DNA of 64,000 nucleotides from Shimia sp040370365 (GCF_040370365.1 NZ_BAABWQ010000002.1:868001-932000), one strand, 5' to 3'. Shown: positions 17,167 to 26,111, counted from the stretch's first letter. Notes: generated by a model not told the origin, from the sequence alone. Translations and numbers: made by a program.

Positions 17167-18180
17167 ATGGTCGACAAATCTACATCACACAGCGTTACAG
17201 CAGATGATGTTGCTGAACTGGCGGGCGTTTCCCGCTGGACCGTGAATCGCGCTTTTAAAACAAACGCTTCAATATCTGCGAGCGCACGGACACGGGTGAT
17301 GGCTGCCGCAAAAGAACTTGGATACGCGCCAGACCTGTTGGCCTCCAGTCTTGCCTCCGATCGCAGCAATCTTGTGGCTTTGCTCGTGGATGACTTCGCC
17401 AATCCGCACAAATTGGTCATGCTCGAAACTCTGACCAATGTCCTACGCCAAAATGGTTGGGACACACTTCTGGTCAACACACTCAACTCAGAAGACGCTT
17501 CAAGCGCGCTGCTCACCGCCAGCCAGCGTCGCGTGGATGCAGCCGTGCTGATCGGGGTGCAGTTTGATGATAAGATTTTGCAAACGGCGCTTGTGGCCAA
17601 GCGCATCCGCAAACTCATCCTGTTTGCGCGCTATTCTGACAATGCAAACACAATTTCAATCTGCTGCGATGACCAGAAGGCAATGGAGACGATCGGTGCC
17701 TACGTGCTCAAACAAGGTTATCAAAAGCCCCTGTTTGTCGCTGGCCCGCAACACACCTCCGCCCACGTTTTGCGCTGGGAGACTTTTCAAGCGCAATGGC
17801 GACACTCCAAAGGCAACAATCCCGAACACCTTGTGGTCGGCTCCTATGATCCACAACAAGCCTACGACCGCGTTGCACATCATCTGAAATCGCTCCCTAG
17901 GGTGGATTTTCCTGACGTTTTGGTGTGCGAAAACGATGCACTCGCAATGGGGGCGAGCGACGCCGTGCGCTATGAGTTTGGACTGCGTATTCCAGATGAT
18001 GTCGCAATCACCGGCTTTGACGACACGCCGTATGCCGCCAATCCGAACTATGATCTCACCACCTATGCTCAGCCCATAAAGGCTCTCGCCAATGGGCTAA
18101 TTGAAGTGCTCAGCGGAGAGCCTAATCTTGCCAGATATAGTGCCTTTCAAGGCAAGATTGTCGCTCGAACAAGCGCCTGA
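17167..18180 (+). CDS. LacI-family regulator of inositol genes
   Basis: A 337-residue repressor. The N-terminal helix-turn-helix and hinge helix read VTADDVAELAGVSRWTVNRAF and PDLLASSLAS; the rest is a periplasmic-binding-protein-like effector domain ending in the usual ITGFDDTPYA. ATG 17167 follows AAGGAG at 17151-17156. It diverges from iolG across two identical palindromes, and so probably represses iolG-iolB and itself. An inositol-derived ligand is an inference from context. Its stop is followed by the convergent flavin-protein gene. Confidence 0.9.
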   Translation: MVDKSTSHSVTADDVAELAGVSRWTVNRAFKTNASISASARTRVMAAAKELGYAPDLLASSLASDRSNLVALLVDDFANPHKLVMLETLTNVLRQNGWDTLLVNTLNSEDASSALLTASQRRVDAAVLIGVQFDDKILQTALVAKRIRKLILFARYSDNANTISICCDDQKAMETIGAYVLKQGYQKPLFVAGPQHTSAHVLRWETFQAQWRHSKGNNPEHLVVGSYDPQQAYDRVAHHLKSLPRVDFPDVLVCENDALAMGASDAVRYEFGLRIPDDVAITGFDDTPYAANPNYDLTTYAQPIKALANGLIEVLSGEPNLARYSAFQGKIVARTSA

Positions 18181-18212
18181 CTTTTCAAACTTTACTGTCA
18201 GGCACAGTGCAG

Positions 18213-18836
18213 TCATTGGGTTTTTGAAGGGGTCTCTCGAACGGCTTGGCTTAGTCGCCTTTGCAGCTTTGCGTTCTCAGCCTCTAGTGCCGCAATCCGG
18301 TCAATCGCCTCTCCTTCCGTGAATCGGCGTGGAATATGCTGGGGACAGTTCCAATCAAAGGCTTCCACATGGATTTTCACCAGACGCTCAACTTTCGACG
18401 ACAGTGGTTCTTCAAGCAGGCTGTCGAACTCCGCCGAATCTTGTTCCAAGAATTGCACTCGCCCCCAGATTTTCAGCCGACGGGCATTCGGGTAGTCCAT
18501 CAATATGAGAGCCACACGGTCGTTTCCAGTCAAATTGCCAAGGCTGATGTACTGCCGATTGCCGCGAACATCCGCATAAGTGATGGTTTGCTCGTCAAGC
18601 ACGCGCAGGAACCCCGGCGCGCCGCCGCGAAACTGAACGTAAGGCCACCCCGTTTCCGATGTGCTCGCCTGATAAAACCCGTCACGTGCTTCAATAAAGG
18701 CGGCCTCGGCCAGTCGCAGTCTGTCACCACCTTGGCGCTCGGGAGACAACAGGTTTCGGTAATTGCCAGAGCCGTTTTTCTCCTGCTGCGCCTGTACGGT
18801 TGGGGTGAACGCGATGTCTGCAAATGCAAGGGCCAT
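18213..18836 (-). CDS. Pyridoxamine 5'-phosphate oxidase-like flavin-binding protein
   Basis: A 207-residue split-barrel protein of the PNPOx-like superfamily. Recognisable parts are SETGWPYVQFRGG, ITYADVRGNRQYISLGNL and VALILMDYPNARRLKIWGRVQF, followed by the C-terminal HIPRRFTEGE and a short coiled coil (AALEAENAKLQRRL). Such proteins bind FMN or F420; the reaction is unknown. It is co-transcribed with the DUF1348 gene (10-base gap) and is likely controlled by the divergent TetR regulator. It is not PdxH: the family-specific C-terminal motif of PdxH is absent. Confidence 0.85.
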   Translation of the reverse strand: MALAFADIAFTPTVQAQQEKNGSGNYRNLLSPERQGGDRLRLAEAAFIEARDGFYQASTSETGWPYVQFRGGAPGFLRVLDEQTITYADVRGNRQYISLGNLTGNDRVALILMDYPNARRLKIWGRVQFLEQDSAEFDSLLEEPLSSKVERLVKIHVEAFDWNCPQHIPRRFTEGEAIDRIAALEAENAKLQRRLSQAVRETPSKTQ

Positions 18837-18846
18837 GATGTGTCTC

Positions 18847-19317
18847 CTACAGGCTCAAATCTTCAAGGTCGGGGTGGCCCTCTGGGCGGGGGCCTAACGG
18901 CCAATGGAACAGGCGATCAGTGTGAGAAATGGCAAGATCATTGATCGACGCAATCCGGCGACGCATGTGACCATCTTCGGCAAATTCCCAATTTTCATTG
19001 CCGTAAGAGCGAAACCACTGCCCTTCGACATCATGCCATTCGTAAGCAAACCGGACGGCGATGCGATGTCCTGCAAAGGTCCATAGCCCCTTGATCAACC
19101 GATACTCATGTTCGCGGTGCCATTTTTGCGTCAGAAAAGCGTGGATGTCGGTGCGTCCAGCGACAAAGCTGGAACGATTTCGCCAGACGCTGTCCTCGGA
19201 ATAGGCCGGGGTCACGATGTCAGGGTTTCGGCTGTTCCACGCATCTTCTGCGGCACGCACTTTTTGACGCGCTGAGGTCTGTGTGAAAGGGGGCAAAGGA
19301 GGACGGGTCATAGACAT
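18847..19317 (-). CDS. DUF1348 (NTF2-like) protein
   Basis: A 156-residue protein of the SnoaL/NTF2-like DUF1348 family: KVRAAEDAWNSRNP at the start, then WRNRSSF, EYRLIKGLWTFAGHRIAVRF, and the conserved WFRSYGNENWEF with RRIASINDL. The C-terminal HWPLGPRPEGHPDL is characteristic. Function is unknown. It is the first gene of a two-gene unit with the flavin-binding protein, and its upstream region carries a long inverted repeat facing a TetR gene. Confidence 0.88.
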   Translation of the reverse strand: MSMTRPPLPPFTQTSARQKVRAAEDAWNSRNPDIVTPAYSEDSVWRNRSSFVAGRTDIHAFLTQKWHREHEYRLIKGLWTFAGHRIAVRFAYEWHDVEGQWFRSYGNENWEFAEDGHMRRRIASINDLAISHTDRLFHWPLGPRPEGHPDLEDLSL

Positions 19318-19472
19318 TCGGATATCCGTTTTGGGTTAGGTGCCGACCTGCGGAGATCAGGGGGACAGGGCCCGCAGGTCGGCTTAGGGAAGGGCTCTGG
19401 GATCGAGAAGCCCTTCACGACGGGGATAGTTGAAGCGTGAGAGCCGTTGAAAGGTATGGCATCAATTCCCCC

Positions 19473-19530
19473 AAGGTGAACAGATCGGTTAATGTTTGCG
19501 AAATGATACATGTACCGATCTGTTCACCTT
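19473..19530. repeat. 17-base perfect inverted repeat upstream of the DUF1348 gene
   Basis: Arms AAGGTGAACAGATCGGT (19473-19489) and ACCGATCTGTTCACCTT (19514-19530) are perfect complements separated by 24 bases. The element lies between DUF1348 and the divergent TetR gene. It could be two oppositely oriented copies of a TetR operator flanking a promoter, or a transcript hairpin with a short T-run (CCTTTT). Confidence 0.75.
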
Positions 19531-19645
19531 TTCAAGATGTCATTTTCGAATTTCGGATCATCCCTCCCAAAACACCTCCTATCTATTTGATTTTTATATA
19601 TATAAAATGTTCCATTTGACCTGGCTAGGATGTGAATGTATTTAC

Positions 19646-19655
19646 TGACCGGTCA
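19646..19655. promoter_or_regulatory. TetR autoregulatory palindrome
   Basis: TGACCGGTCA is a perfect 10-base palindrome 15 bases before the TetR start codon. GACCGGTC-centred sites are common operators of TetR-family regulators, so autoregulation is likely. Confidence 0.65.
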
Positions 19656-19669
19656 ACCTAGGTACACAA

Positions 19670-20230
19670 ATGAGCCAAAACAAACGCGCAGAACTGGTGG
19701 AAAATGCCCTACCTCTGTTCTATCGGAATGGATTTCACGCCACCGGCATGGATCTCGTTGCCAAGGAAACCGGCGTCTCCAAAACATCCATTTACAAGCA
19801 CTTTCGCACCAAAGAAGAGCTCATCCTTGCGGTCTTGCGTTTGCGCGATGAGAGTTTTCGCAACTGGCTGTGTCGCAAGATGGAAGAGATGGCAGACACC
19901 CCGGCGGGCCAGCTTTTGGTTATGTTTGACATCTTAGAGCAGTGGTTCCTTGAAGACAGCTTCAGAGGGTGCATGTTCATCAAAGCCAGCGCCGAGTTTC
20001 AGGATCAGGGCGACGCGATCAACCTGCACGCCTTTGAACACAAGCGCTTGTTGGAAGAGCATTTCCGCACTTTGGCGGAACAGGCAAATGCGAGCAATCC
20101 GTCCCAACTGGCGCGAGAATTGCTGCTATTGAAAGAAGGGGCCATTGTACTGGCCGCCATGTCCCACACCACCGCCCCCGCCAAACAGGCCAAACAGGTT
20201 GCGCAGATTCTGATGGCAGATCTCGCCTAA
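19670..20230 (+). CDS. TetR-family transcriptional regulator
   Basis: A 186-residue regulator. The N-terminal helix-turn-helix is standard: LVENALPLFYRNGFHATGMDLVAKETGVSKTSIYKHFRTKEELI spans residues 9-52 in family-typical order. The C-terminal part (GCMFIKASAEFQD, HKRLLEEHF) resembles the TetR C-terminal domain of regulators adjacent to oxidoreductases. It is divergent from the DUF1348/flavin-protein pair and carries a palindrome in its own promoter. Ligand unknown. Confidence 0.92.
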   Translation: MSQNKRAELVENALPLFYRNGFHATGMDLVAKETGVSKTSIYKHFRTKEELILAVLRLRDESFRNWLCRKMEEMADTPAGQLLVMFDILEQWFLEDSFRGCMFIKASAEFQDQGDAINLHAFEHKRLLEEHFRTLAEQANASNPSQLARELLLLKEGAIVLAAMSHTTAPAKQAKQVAQILMADLA

Positions 20231-20255
20231 ACTAGACGCACGACAAACCAAGGTT

Positions 20256-22034
20256 CTACGTCCAAACCTGTTTTCCCAACCCGTGTTGATATAGCCTTGC
20301 CAGTTGGGTCAACGCATCAACGGTCACTTCGTTGGATTGCCAGGCTTTGATGCTGACGCCAAGCAGGCGAGGCATCAGCATAGGCCACATTTGCGAATCC
20401 TTGGTCGTGAATTCCGACCAAAACGCACCCTGCACGCCTATAATGCGATCCGTCAGCGCAGGATCAGAAACGGGTTCCCAATTGATGGTATCAGCAAGGC
20501 TCACATAAGCGGCCCAGTTTGCCCCCCAGTCATCCACATCATCGGTATGTGCCATATCCAAATAAACGTGTTGCGCCGGAGTCATGACCACATCATAGCC
20601 CTGCCGCGCCGCCTCTAGTCCGGGTCCCTGACCTGTCCAACTGAACAAGATGGCATTGTGCCCCATGCCTCCTTGATTGCCGCGCGCGGATTCTTCCCAG
20701 CCACATGGGCGCTGCCCGTTCTCGACAACTTTGGCCGCGAGCTTTGCCATCGTCCACCCCTGCAGGTCGTCGGTTGTTTCCAAACCTTCGCGCTCCATCA
20801 GAGCCCGCGCCATTGGGCTGCCCATCCACGTACCTTCCGGCAATTCATCGCCACCAAGATGCAGATGACCAAACGGGAACAACGCTCCAACCTCAGCCGC
20901 AATTGCCTCTAGCACATCCCAGGTGCGTGCTATTGCCGGGTTCACCGCATTGCCTTTGTAGCCCTGCACACTGACCTCGGCACCGTTGTCGGCTGGGTCG
21001 CGCAGATCAGGAAACACATGTGTCAATGCAATAGCATGCGCCGGCACTTCGATTTCCGGCATCACTTCAATATTGAGCGCTTTGGCGTGAGCGACGATTG
21101 CACGCGCCGTTTCCTTGGAATAACTGCCGCCCGCTTCGATCGCGCCAGAAAACAGAGCTGGCAAGAGGTGCCCCTCGCCACAGAATGCGGTTTTCTGCCA
21201 CAACTCCGGCACACACTCGATCTCCAATCGGAAGGCCTCATCATCGGCAAAGTGCCAATGAAACCTGTTCAGCTTCAGCAAAGCCATCAAATCCAAAAGC
21301 TCAAGGATCGTTTCCGGCGCATAGTAATGCCGTGCCGCGTCCAAATGCTGGCCTCGCCAGCCAAATCGCGGAGCATCCTTGATTGTGCCGCAACGCAAAG
21401 GTCCTTGTTGCATCAGAGTCAGCAACGTAATCCCCGCGTAGAAGAACCCGCCATACCCGCCGGCACGCACTTTGAGCCCCATCTCCGATATCGTCAGTTC
21501 ATAGGCATCCTCTGGCATGTCCGTTTCTTCAAAAACAGTCTCTATTTCACCTTGAAATGACCAGCCCTTTCGGCTGGCCAACGAGGAAACCGCTGCAAAA
21601 GCTGGATGATCACAAACAACACCAGTTATCGAAATCACGCCCTCAGAAGGCAGCCATGTCTCTGGCTGTGGCACCAAACCCAATCCCTCAAAGGGCCCCA
21701 AATCCGGCAGGCGTTGTGCTCGGCACCCGGAGTTCGGTTTGGGCAAAGTGATTGTTTTCTCTCCCACCCGCAAATATGGGCCCAAAGGCAACCACGCCCG
21801 ATTGGCCGGTGTGAACCCACCTGCATATTTTATCTCCAGCACGTGTCGCGCACCGACAGTCAAATTTGGCAAGCTAATTTCGGTGTAGCTCCCCAAACTA
21901 TGTGTCACTGTTCCACCTGAAATCGCTTCAAATGTCCCCATGCCTGAAAAACAAAATACCGGGGCGGTTAGCCCACGGTCGGACACAAATGTACAAAGGA
22001 TCGTGTCACCCGCAATGCGGCTTTCATACTGCAT
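20256..22034 (-). CDS. Beta-N-acetylhexosaminidase, GH20, cytoplasmic
   Basis: A 592-residue glycoside hydrolase. An N-terminal GH20b domain precedes the barrel, which opens with FGWRGQHLDAARHYY and LNRFHWHFADDEAFRLEI. The catalytic pair is D396-E397 in LHLGGDELPEG. It removes terminal beta-GlcNAc or GalNAc. No signal peptide is seen, so it should act on disaccharides brought in by the ABC importer encoded divergently. ATG 22034 is preferred: it sits one base after the GntR stop (TGACATG), whereas ATG 22067 would overlap the GntR gene by 32 bases. Operon: GntR then GH20. Confidence 0.93.
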   Translation of the reverse strand: MQYESRIAGDTILCTFVSDRGLTAPVFCFSGMGTFEAISGGTVTHSLGSYTEISLPNLTVGARHVLEIKYAGGFTPANRAWLPLGPYLRVGEKTITLPKPNSGCRAQRLPDLGPFEGLGLVPQPETWLPSEGVISITGVVCDHPAFAAVSSLASRKGWSFQGEIETVFEETDMPEDAYELTISEMGLKVRAGGYGGFFYAGITLLTLMQQGPLRCGTIKDAPRFGWRGQHLDAARHYYAPETILELLDLMALLKLNRFHWHFADDEAFRLEIECVPELWQKTAFCGEGHLLPALFSGAIEAGGSYSKETARAIVAHAKALNIEVMPEIEVPAHAIALTHVFPDLRDPADNGAEVSVQGYKGNAVNPAIARTWDVLEAIAAEVGALFPFGHLHLGGDELPEGTWMGSPMARALMEREGLETTDDLQGWTMAKLAAKVVENGQRPCGWEESARGNQGGMGHNAILFSWTGQGPGLEAARQGYDVVMTPAQHVYLDMAHTDDVDDWGANWAAYVSLADTINWEPVSDPALTDRIIGVQGAFWSEFTTKDSQMWPMLMPRLLGVSIKAWQSNEVTVDALTQLARLYQHGLGKQVWT

Positions 22035-22035
22035 G

Positions 22036-22791
22036 TCAGTCCAATCTAAGCTCGGAAACAAAGTCATAAATATCAGATCGATACAGCCCTCGTGTGAGCT
22101 CTATCGGACGCCCCGAGGACAAATACCCTGTCCGCACGATCTGCAAAACTGCGCTGCCTTCAGGCAATTTCATCTTCTCAGCGTCAGACGGCGTCAAGTT
22201 CATCGCGGTCACTCGTTGAATCGCGCGGGTGGGCGCGCTGCCATCTTTGCGCAACACCTCATACAACGAAGTTTGGACCTGCTGCGGATCGCGCAGGATG
22301 TCTCGAGGTAAAGAGGAATCCTCCAAGGCCACGGGTGTCCCGCCCGCGCTACGCAATCGGTTGATGCGCGCAACCTTCTCATGTGCAGCCAACCCCAGCG
22401 TCACCATCTCGTCGGGATTGGGTGAAAACAGACCACGATCCAGCACAACGCTTGTAGCCTCCATGCCACGCGCCTGCATTGTCTCCGTAAAAGACACCAA
22501 CGACGACAAGGATTGCTCTAGTCTCGGCGAAGCTGCAGCCACAAACGAGCCGGCCCCGCGCCGCTGTTCAATCAACCCTTCTTCGACCAATTGAGCCACA
22601 GCTTTGCGTACGGTGACGCGGCTGATGTCAGCCACCTCTGCCAAATCACGCTCCGGTGGCAACTGATCTCCCGGCTGTAAAGTCCCAGCGCGTATCTCTG
22701 CGGAAATATGGCGATGAAGCTGTTGATACCGAGGGCCTCGACCAGAACGATACCACGCATCCGGACGGAAAAAATCATTGGTAGTGGTCAT
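22036..22791 (-). CDS. GntR-family (HutC/UTRA) regulator of amino-sugar genes
   Basis: A 251-residue regulator with an N-terminal winged helix (YQQLHRHISAEIRAGTLQPGDQLPPERDLA, SRVTVRKAVAQLVEEGLIEQRRGAGSFV, residues about 22-86) and a UTRA effector domain (FTETMQARG, RINRLRSAGGTPVALEDSSLP, GSAVLQIVRTGY). It resembles NagR/YvoA and PhnF-like proteins that sense amino-sugar phosphates. GGAGG lies five bases before ATG 22791. It is the first gene of an operon with GH20 and diverges from the transporter operon; similar motifs occur in front of both transcripts. Confidence 0.92.
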   Translation of the reverse strand: MTTTNDFFRPDAWYRSGRGPRYQQLHRHISAEIRAGTLQPGDQLPPERDLAEVADISRVTVRKAVAQLVEEGLIEQRRGAGSFVAAASPRLEQSLSSLVSFTETMQARGMEATSVVLDRGLFSPNPDEMVTLGLAAHEKVARINRLRSAGGTPVALEDSSLPRDILRDPQQVQTSLYEVLRKDGSAPTRAIQRVTAMNLTPSDAEKMKLPEGSAVLQIVRTGYLSSGRPIELTRGLYRSDIYDFVSELRLD

Positions 22792-22819
22792 AAGGCCTCC
22801 CCCTCATGGTCTCTAAAAA

Positions 22820-22836
22820 CCATACCAATGTAATAC
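22820..22836 (-). promoter_or_regulatory. Candidate GntR operator, GntR-GH20 side
   Basis: On the minus strand this reads GTATTACATTGGTATGG. It shares GTATTAYATTGGTA with the site at 22913-22926 that faces the other way. Next to it, ATGGT and ACCAT (22806-22823) form an inverted repeat with an eight-base spacer, another TGGT/ACCA arrangement typical of GntR/HutC operators. Confidence 0.55.
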
Positions 22837-22911
22837 TTAGGCGCAATAGGTGTCCTCAATATTTCTCATAACTCGCTGTTTTATATGTGTAAAAATACGA
22901 GATTTAGCTTT

Positions 22912-22926
22912 GGTATTATATTGGTA
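22912..22926 (+). promoter_or_regulatory. Candidate GntR operator, transporter side
   Basis: GGTATTATATTGGTA, with TGGTA repeated at an 11-base interval, lies about 90 bases before the first permease start. It matches the oppositely oriented motif in front of the GntR gene, which suggests that one regulator controls both transcripts. Confidence 0.55.
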
Positions 22927-23012
22927 GTGTTTTGGTTCTTTTGGGGTAACATATTTGTAACGCAGTGATTCGACTCAGCGTCGAAGCAACAGATCGACCA
23001 AGGGGGAAATTG

Positions 23013-23945
23013 ATGGCCGAACTATCTGCACAGGCATCGCAGACAGCCACAGAGGTGCGCAGCCGCACTTTGTCAGAGGGGCTTTTCGGATGGTTGCTTG
23101 TGGGTCCCGCCATGCTCTTCATCGCTGTGATTGTGGCCTGGCCATTGGCGGAGACCATTCGCCTGTCGTTTATGGAAGCCGGGCTGGGTGGCGAAAAATT
23201 CGTTGGTCTTGAGAACTATCAGGACCTCGCAGACAGCCGGAAATTTCATCAGACCATCGTGCGTACTTTCTATTGGATGTTCCTCAGTGTCAGCCTGAAG
23301 CTGTTGCTAGGTCTTATTGGCGCCGTCCTTCTAAACGCTGCCATCCCCGGCCGGGCCTTGTTTCGCGTACTTGTCATGCCACCGTGGGTGATCCCAATTG
23401 CCATCGGCTGTATTGGCTGGTTGTGGCTCTATAACGGCTACTTTGGCGTGCTGTCTGGTGTTCTGATGAAGCTTGGCATCATCGACGGACCGTTTGAATT
23501 CCTCGCCTACAAAACCTCTGCATTTTACTCCGCAATCGTGACTGATGTTTGGGTTGGCACGCCGATGGTGACGCTCTTTTTCCTTGCCGCCATGCAAGGT
23601 GTATCTCGCGATTTGTATGAGGCTGCATGGGTGGACGGCGCTGGGCGTTGGTACAGGTTCCGCCGCATCACGATACCACAAATCATGCCGGTGATTGTCT
23701 CTATGGCGCTTTTGTCCGCGATCTGGACCTTCAACAGCTTCGAAATCATCTGGATTTTGACCGAAGGTGGCCCACGCAGCGCAACAACCACGTTGATCGT
23801 CGACACATACAAGGTCGCTATCGGGAACTACAAATTTGGCGAGGGCGCTGCTCGGGCTGTGATCATCGTGTTCCTGCTCGCCGTATTCTCTCTCATCTAT
23901 CTGTTCTTCCTTAACAAAATCAACAAACGCTACGGGGTGAAGTAA
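23013..23945 (+). CDS. ABC sugar transporter permease (MalF type)
   Basis: A 310-residue inner-membrane permease with about six helices. It opens with GWLLVGPAMLFIAVIVAWPLAETIRLSF and carries the EAA loop EAAWVDGAGRWYRFRRITIPQIMP that docks with the ATPase. ATG 23013 has AGGGGGAAA nine bases upstream; the longer frame from 22965 lacks a site. It is the first gene of the amino-sugar operon, followed by the second permease after one base. The likely substrate is a GlcNAc/GalNAc-containing saccharide, judged from the enzymes downstream. Confidence 0.93.
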   Translation: MAELSAQASQTATEVRSRTLSEGLFGWLLVGPAMLFIAVIVAWPLAETIRLSFMEAGLGGEKFVGLENYQDLADSRKFHQTIVRTFYWMFLSVSLKLLLGLIGAVLLNAAIPGRALFRVLVMPPWVIPIAIGCIGWLWLYNGYFGVLSGVLMKLGIIDGPFEFLAYKTSAFYSAIVTDVWVGTPMVTLFFLAAMQGVSRDLYEAAWVDGAGRWYRFRRITIPQIMPVIVSMALLSAIWTFNSFEIIWILTEGGPRSATTTLIVDTYKVAIGNYKFGEGAARAVIIVFLLAVFSLIYLFFLNKINKRYGVK

Positions 23946-23946
23946 C

Positions 23947-24789
23947 ATGATGGATCGTTACACAAAGCTTCAGATGATCGGGATTTACGCGGCGCTGGCA
24001 GTTTTTCTCACTTTTATCCTGCTGCCGTTCTTTGAAATGTTCATGGCCTCTTTGCGTCCACTGGAGCATCTTTTCCGTAGTCCCTATCAGTTCTGGTCGG
24101 ACGACTTTAGCTTTCAGGCTTACAAAGACATGTGGGTCACGGTTCCACTTTTAGGCCGCTACATCTTCAACTCGATTTTCATCGCCAGCGCTGTGACAAG
24201 CATCACCATGGTCTTTGTGGTGCCAGCCGCTTACGCCTATGCTCGGTTGGACTTCCCCTTCAAAAGCATGAGCCTTGCGATCTTCCTCGGCGTCAACATG
24301 TTCACCGGCGCCGTGCTTCTGATCCCACTGTACCGCGTGCTGCGCACAATGGGGCTTTTGAACACTTACTGGGCAATGATTGTGCCCGGGGTGGCCTTTT
24401 TGATCCCAACAGGCATCTGGCTGCTGCGATCCTACTTAGAGAAAATTCCACGCGAACTGGAAGAAGCCGCCTTTGTAGATGGCGCGTCCCGCATTTACAC
24501 GCTGCGCCGTGTTGTTCTGCCTCTGGCGGTACCGGGTCTGATTGTTGTGGGTGTCGCCGTGTTCATCGGCGCCTATGCCCAGCAATTTCTGTTCGCAATC
24601 ACATTCAACCAGACCCGCGAGCTGCAACCGCTGCCTGCTGGTCTGTATGAATTCATCGGCTACCAGTCGGTGACCTGGAACGAGATGATGGCCGCTGCCT
24701 TGGTAGGCGTATTGCCTGTCATGGTCATCTTCCTATTCCTCCAAAAATATCTCGTCGCCGGCCTCACCGCAGGCGCCGTGAAAGAATAA
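23947..24789 (+). CDS. ABC sugar transporter permease (MalG type)
   Basis: A 280-residue membrane protein with six predicted helices. The EAA loop reads EEAAFVDGASRIYTLRRVVLPLAVPG, and the C-terminus (MVIFLFLQKYLVAGLTAGAVKE) is the standard ending of this permease class. It pairs with the preceding permease to form the channel. Genes are separated by one base, so translation is probably coupled. The binding-protein gene follows after 21 bases. Confidence 0.93.
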   Translation: MMDRYTKLQMIGIYAALAVFLTFILLPFFEMFMASLRPLEHLFRSPYQFWSDDFSFQAYKDMWVTVPLLGRYIFNSIFIASAVTSITMVFVVPAAYAYARLDFPFKSMSLAIFLGVNMFTGAVLLIPLYRVLRTMGLLNTYWAMIVPGVAFLIPTGIWLLRSYLEKIPRELEEAAFVDGASRIYTLRRVVLPLAVPGLIVVGVAVFIGAYAQQFLFAITFNQTRELQPLPAGLYEFIGYQSVTWNEMMAAALVGVLPVMVIFLFLQKYLVAGLTAGAVKE

Positions 24790-24810
24790 TCAAAACCAAG
24801 GGAGACTATA

Positions 24811-26022
24811 ATGAAACTCGCAAAACTGACATTGGGTGCTGCCCTTCTGTCTGGCGCTGCAACAGCCGCGCTTGCTGACGGACACGCCAAAGAACTACAC
24901 TTCATCATGTGTGGCGGCGAAGTCCGCGCCGCAGACCAAGCCGTGGTTGATCAATTTGAAGCTGACTTTGATGGCGTGAAAGTGAACCTCGAAGCCGTGC
25001 CATGGGGCACCTGCCAAGACAAATCACTGACACTGGCCGCCGCGGGCGATCCGCCCTCCATCGCGTACATGGGTTCGCGTACATTGCGCCAGCTGGCCAA
25101 CAACGATCTGATCGTTCCGGCAGAAATCAATCCGGAAACCCCGTATCAGCCGGGTGTTCTAAACACAGTGACCGTTGAAGGCACCGCATGGGGCTATCCG
25201 CACGCGTTTTCCACCAAAGGTCTCTACATCAACTGTGACATCGTTGAAGCGTCCGGTCAGGAGTGCGTAGCACCTGCAACCTGGGACGCGATGTATGACA
25301 TGGCCAAAGGTGTGGTCGACAACACCGACTCTGCTGGCGTTGGTCTTGCAGGCAAAGACTTCGACAACACCATGCACCAGTTCCTCAATTACCTGTACTC
25401 CAACGGTGGTGTGGTGATTGACTCTGCATCTGGCAAAAACATGCTGGACAGTGCGCAGACTCGCGAAACTCTGGAATTCTACGGCAAACTTGTGGATGTG
25501 GCTCAAGACGGCCCAACCGCTTGGGAACGCGACCAACTGCGTGACCTGTTCAACGACGGTCAGATCGCGATGTATGTGTCCGGTCCGTGGGGCTACGGCC
25601 AGCACAACGAAGACATCAATCAAATCGTTGCGCCTGTTCCAGCAGGTCCATCCGGTGAAAGTGGCTCAATCCTGATCACCGATTCAATTGTGGTGTTCAA
25701 AGGCTCCGGTCACGAAGATCTGGCGCAGGAATTGGCAAAACGCATCACATCTGGTGACAGTCAGTACGATCTGGACAGCAGCTGGGGTCTGACACCAATT
25801 CTGGATTACGCCAAGCTTGGCAAAGATGATCTCTACTATGCAGACGGCATTTGGCCGACTTTCACAGCGTCAATCTCCACCGGTGGTCCAGAGCCGCTCG
25901 TGGAAGATTTCAAATCACTTCAGTCCGTATTCACCAACATGGTGCAAGGCATCATCTTGCAGGATGACACGGTCGACAATCTGGTGACCATCGCGGGCGA
26001 AGAGCTCGACGACGCGCTGTAA
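24811..26022 (+). CDS. Periplasmic amino-sugar binding protein of the ABC importer
   Basis: A 403-residue cluster-B solute-binding protein. Residues 1-22 form a Sec signal peptide ending ALADG. The mature part has the usual two-lobed pattern: AVVDQFEADFDGVKVNLEAVPWG, SLTLAAAGDPPSIAYMG and WGYPHAFSTKGLYIN. The start has GGGAGA upstream. A GC-rich hairpin directly after the gene probably protects the upstream mRNA, as in many operons where the binding protein must be in excess. The ligand is inferred to be a GlcNAc/GalNAc saccharide from the operon. Confidence 0.92.
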   Translation: MKLAKLTLGAALLSGAATAALADGHAKELHFIMCGGEVRAADQAVVDQFEADFDGVKVNLEAVPWGTCQDKSLTLAAAGDPPSIAYMGSRTLRQLANNDLIVPAEINPETPYQPGVLNTVTVEGTAWGYPHAFSTKGLYINCDIVEASGQECVAPATWDAMYDMAKGVVDNTDSAGVGLAGKDFDNTMHQFLNYLYSNGGVVIDSASGKNMLDSAQTRETLEFYGKLVDVAQDGPTAWERDQLRDLFNDGQIAMYVSGPWGYGQHNEDINQIVAPVPAGPSGESGSILITDSIVVFKGSGHEDLAQELAKRITSGDSQYDLDSSWGLTPILDYAKLGKDDLYYADGIWPTFTASISTGGPEPLVEDFKSLQSVFTNMVQGIILQDDTVDNLVTIAGEELDDAL

Positions 26023-26035
26023 GCGATTTCTCCCT

Positions 26036-26071
26036 GCTCCGGGCGTGCCACTTCGACGGCATGGCCGGAGC
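26036..26071 (+). other. mRNA hairpin after the binding-protein gene
   Basis: Fourteen-base arms GCTCCGGGCGTGCC (26036-26049) and GGCATGGCCGGAGC (26058-26071) pair with one mismatch and one G-U. There is no T-run, so it is more likely a 3' stabilising or partial attenuation structure than a terminator. The aglE gene has a similar hairpin in the same place. Confidence 0.65.
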
Positions 26072-26111
26072 GCCATCACTCACGAACCTTCACTCAGAAA
26101 CGGACAGACCA

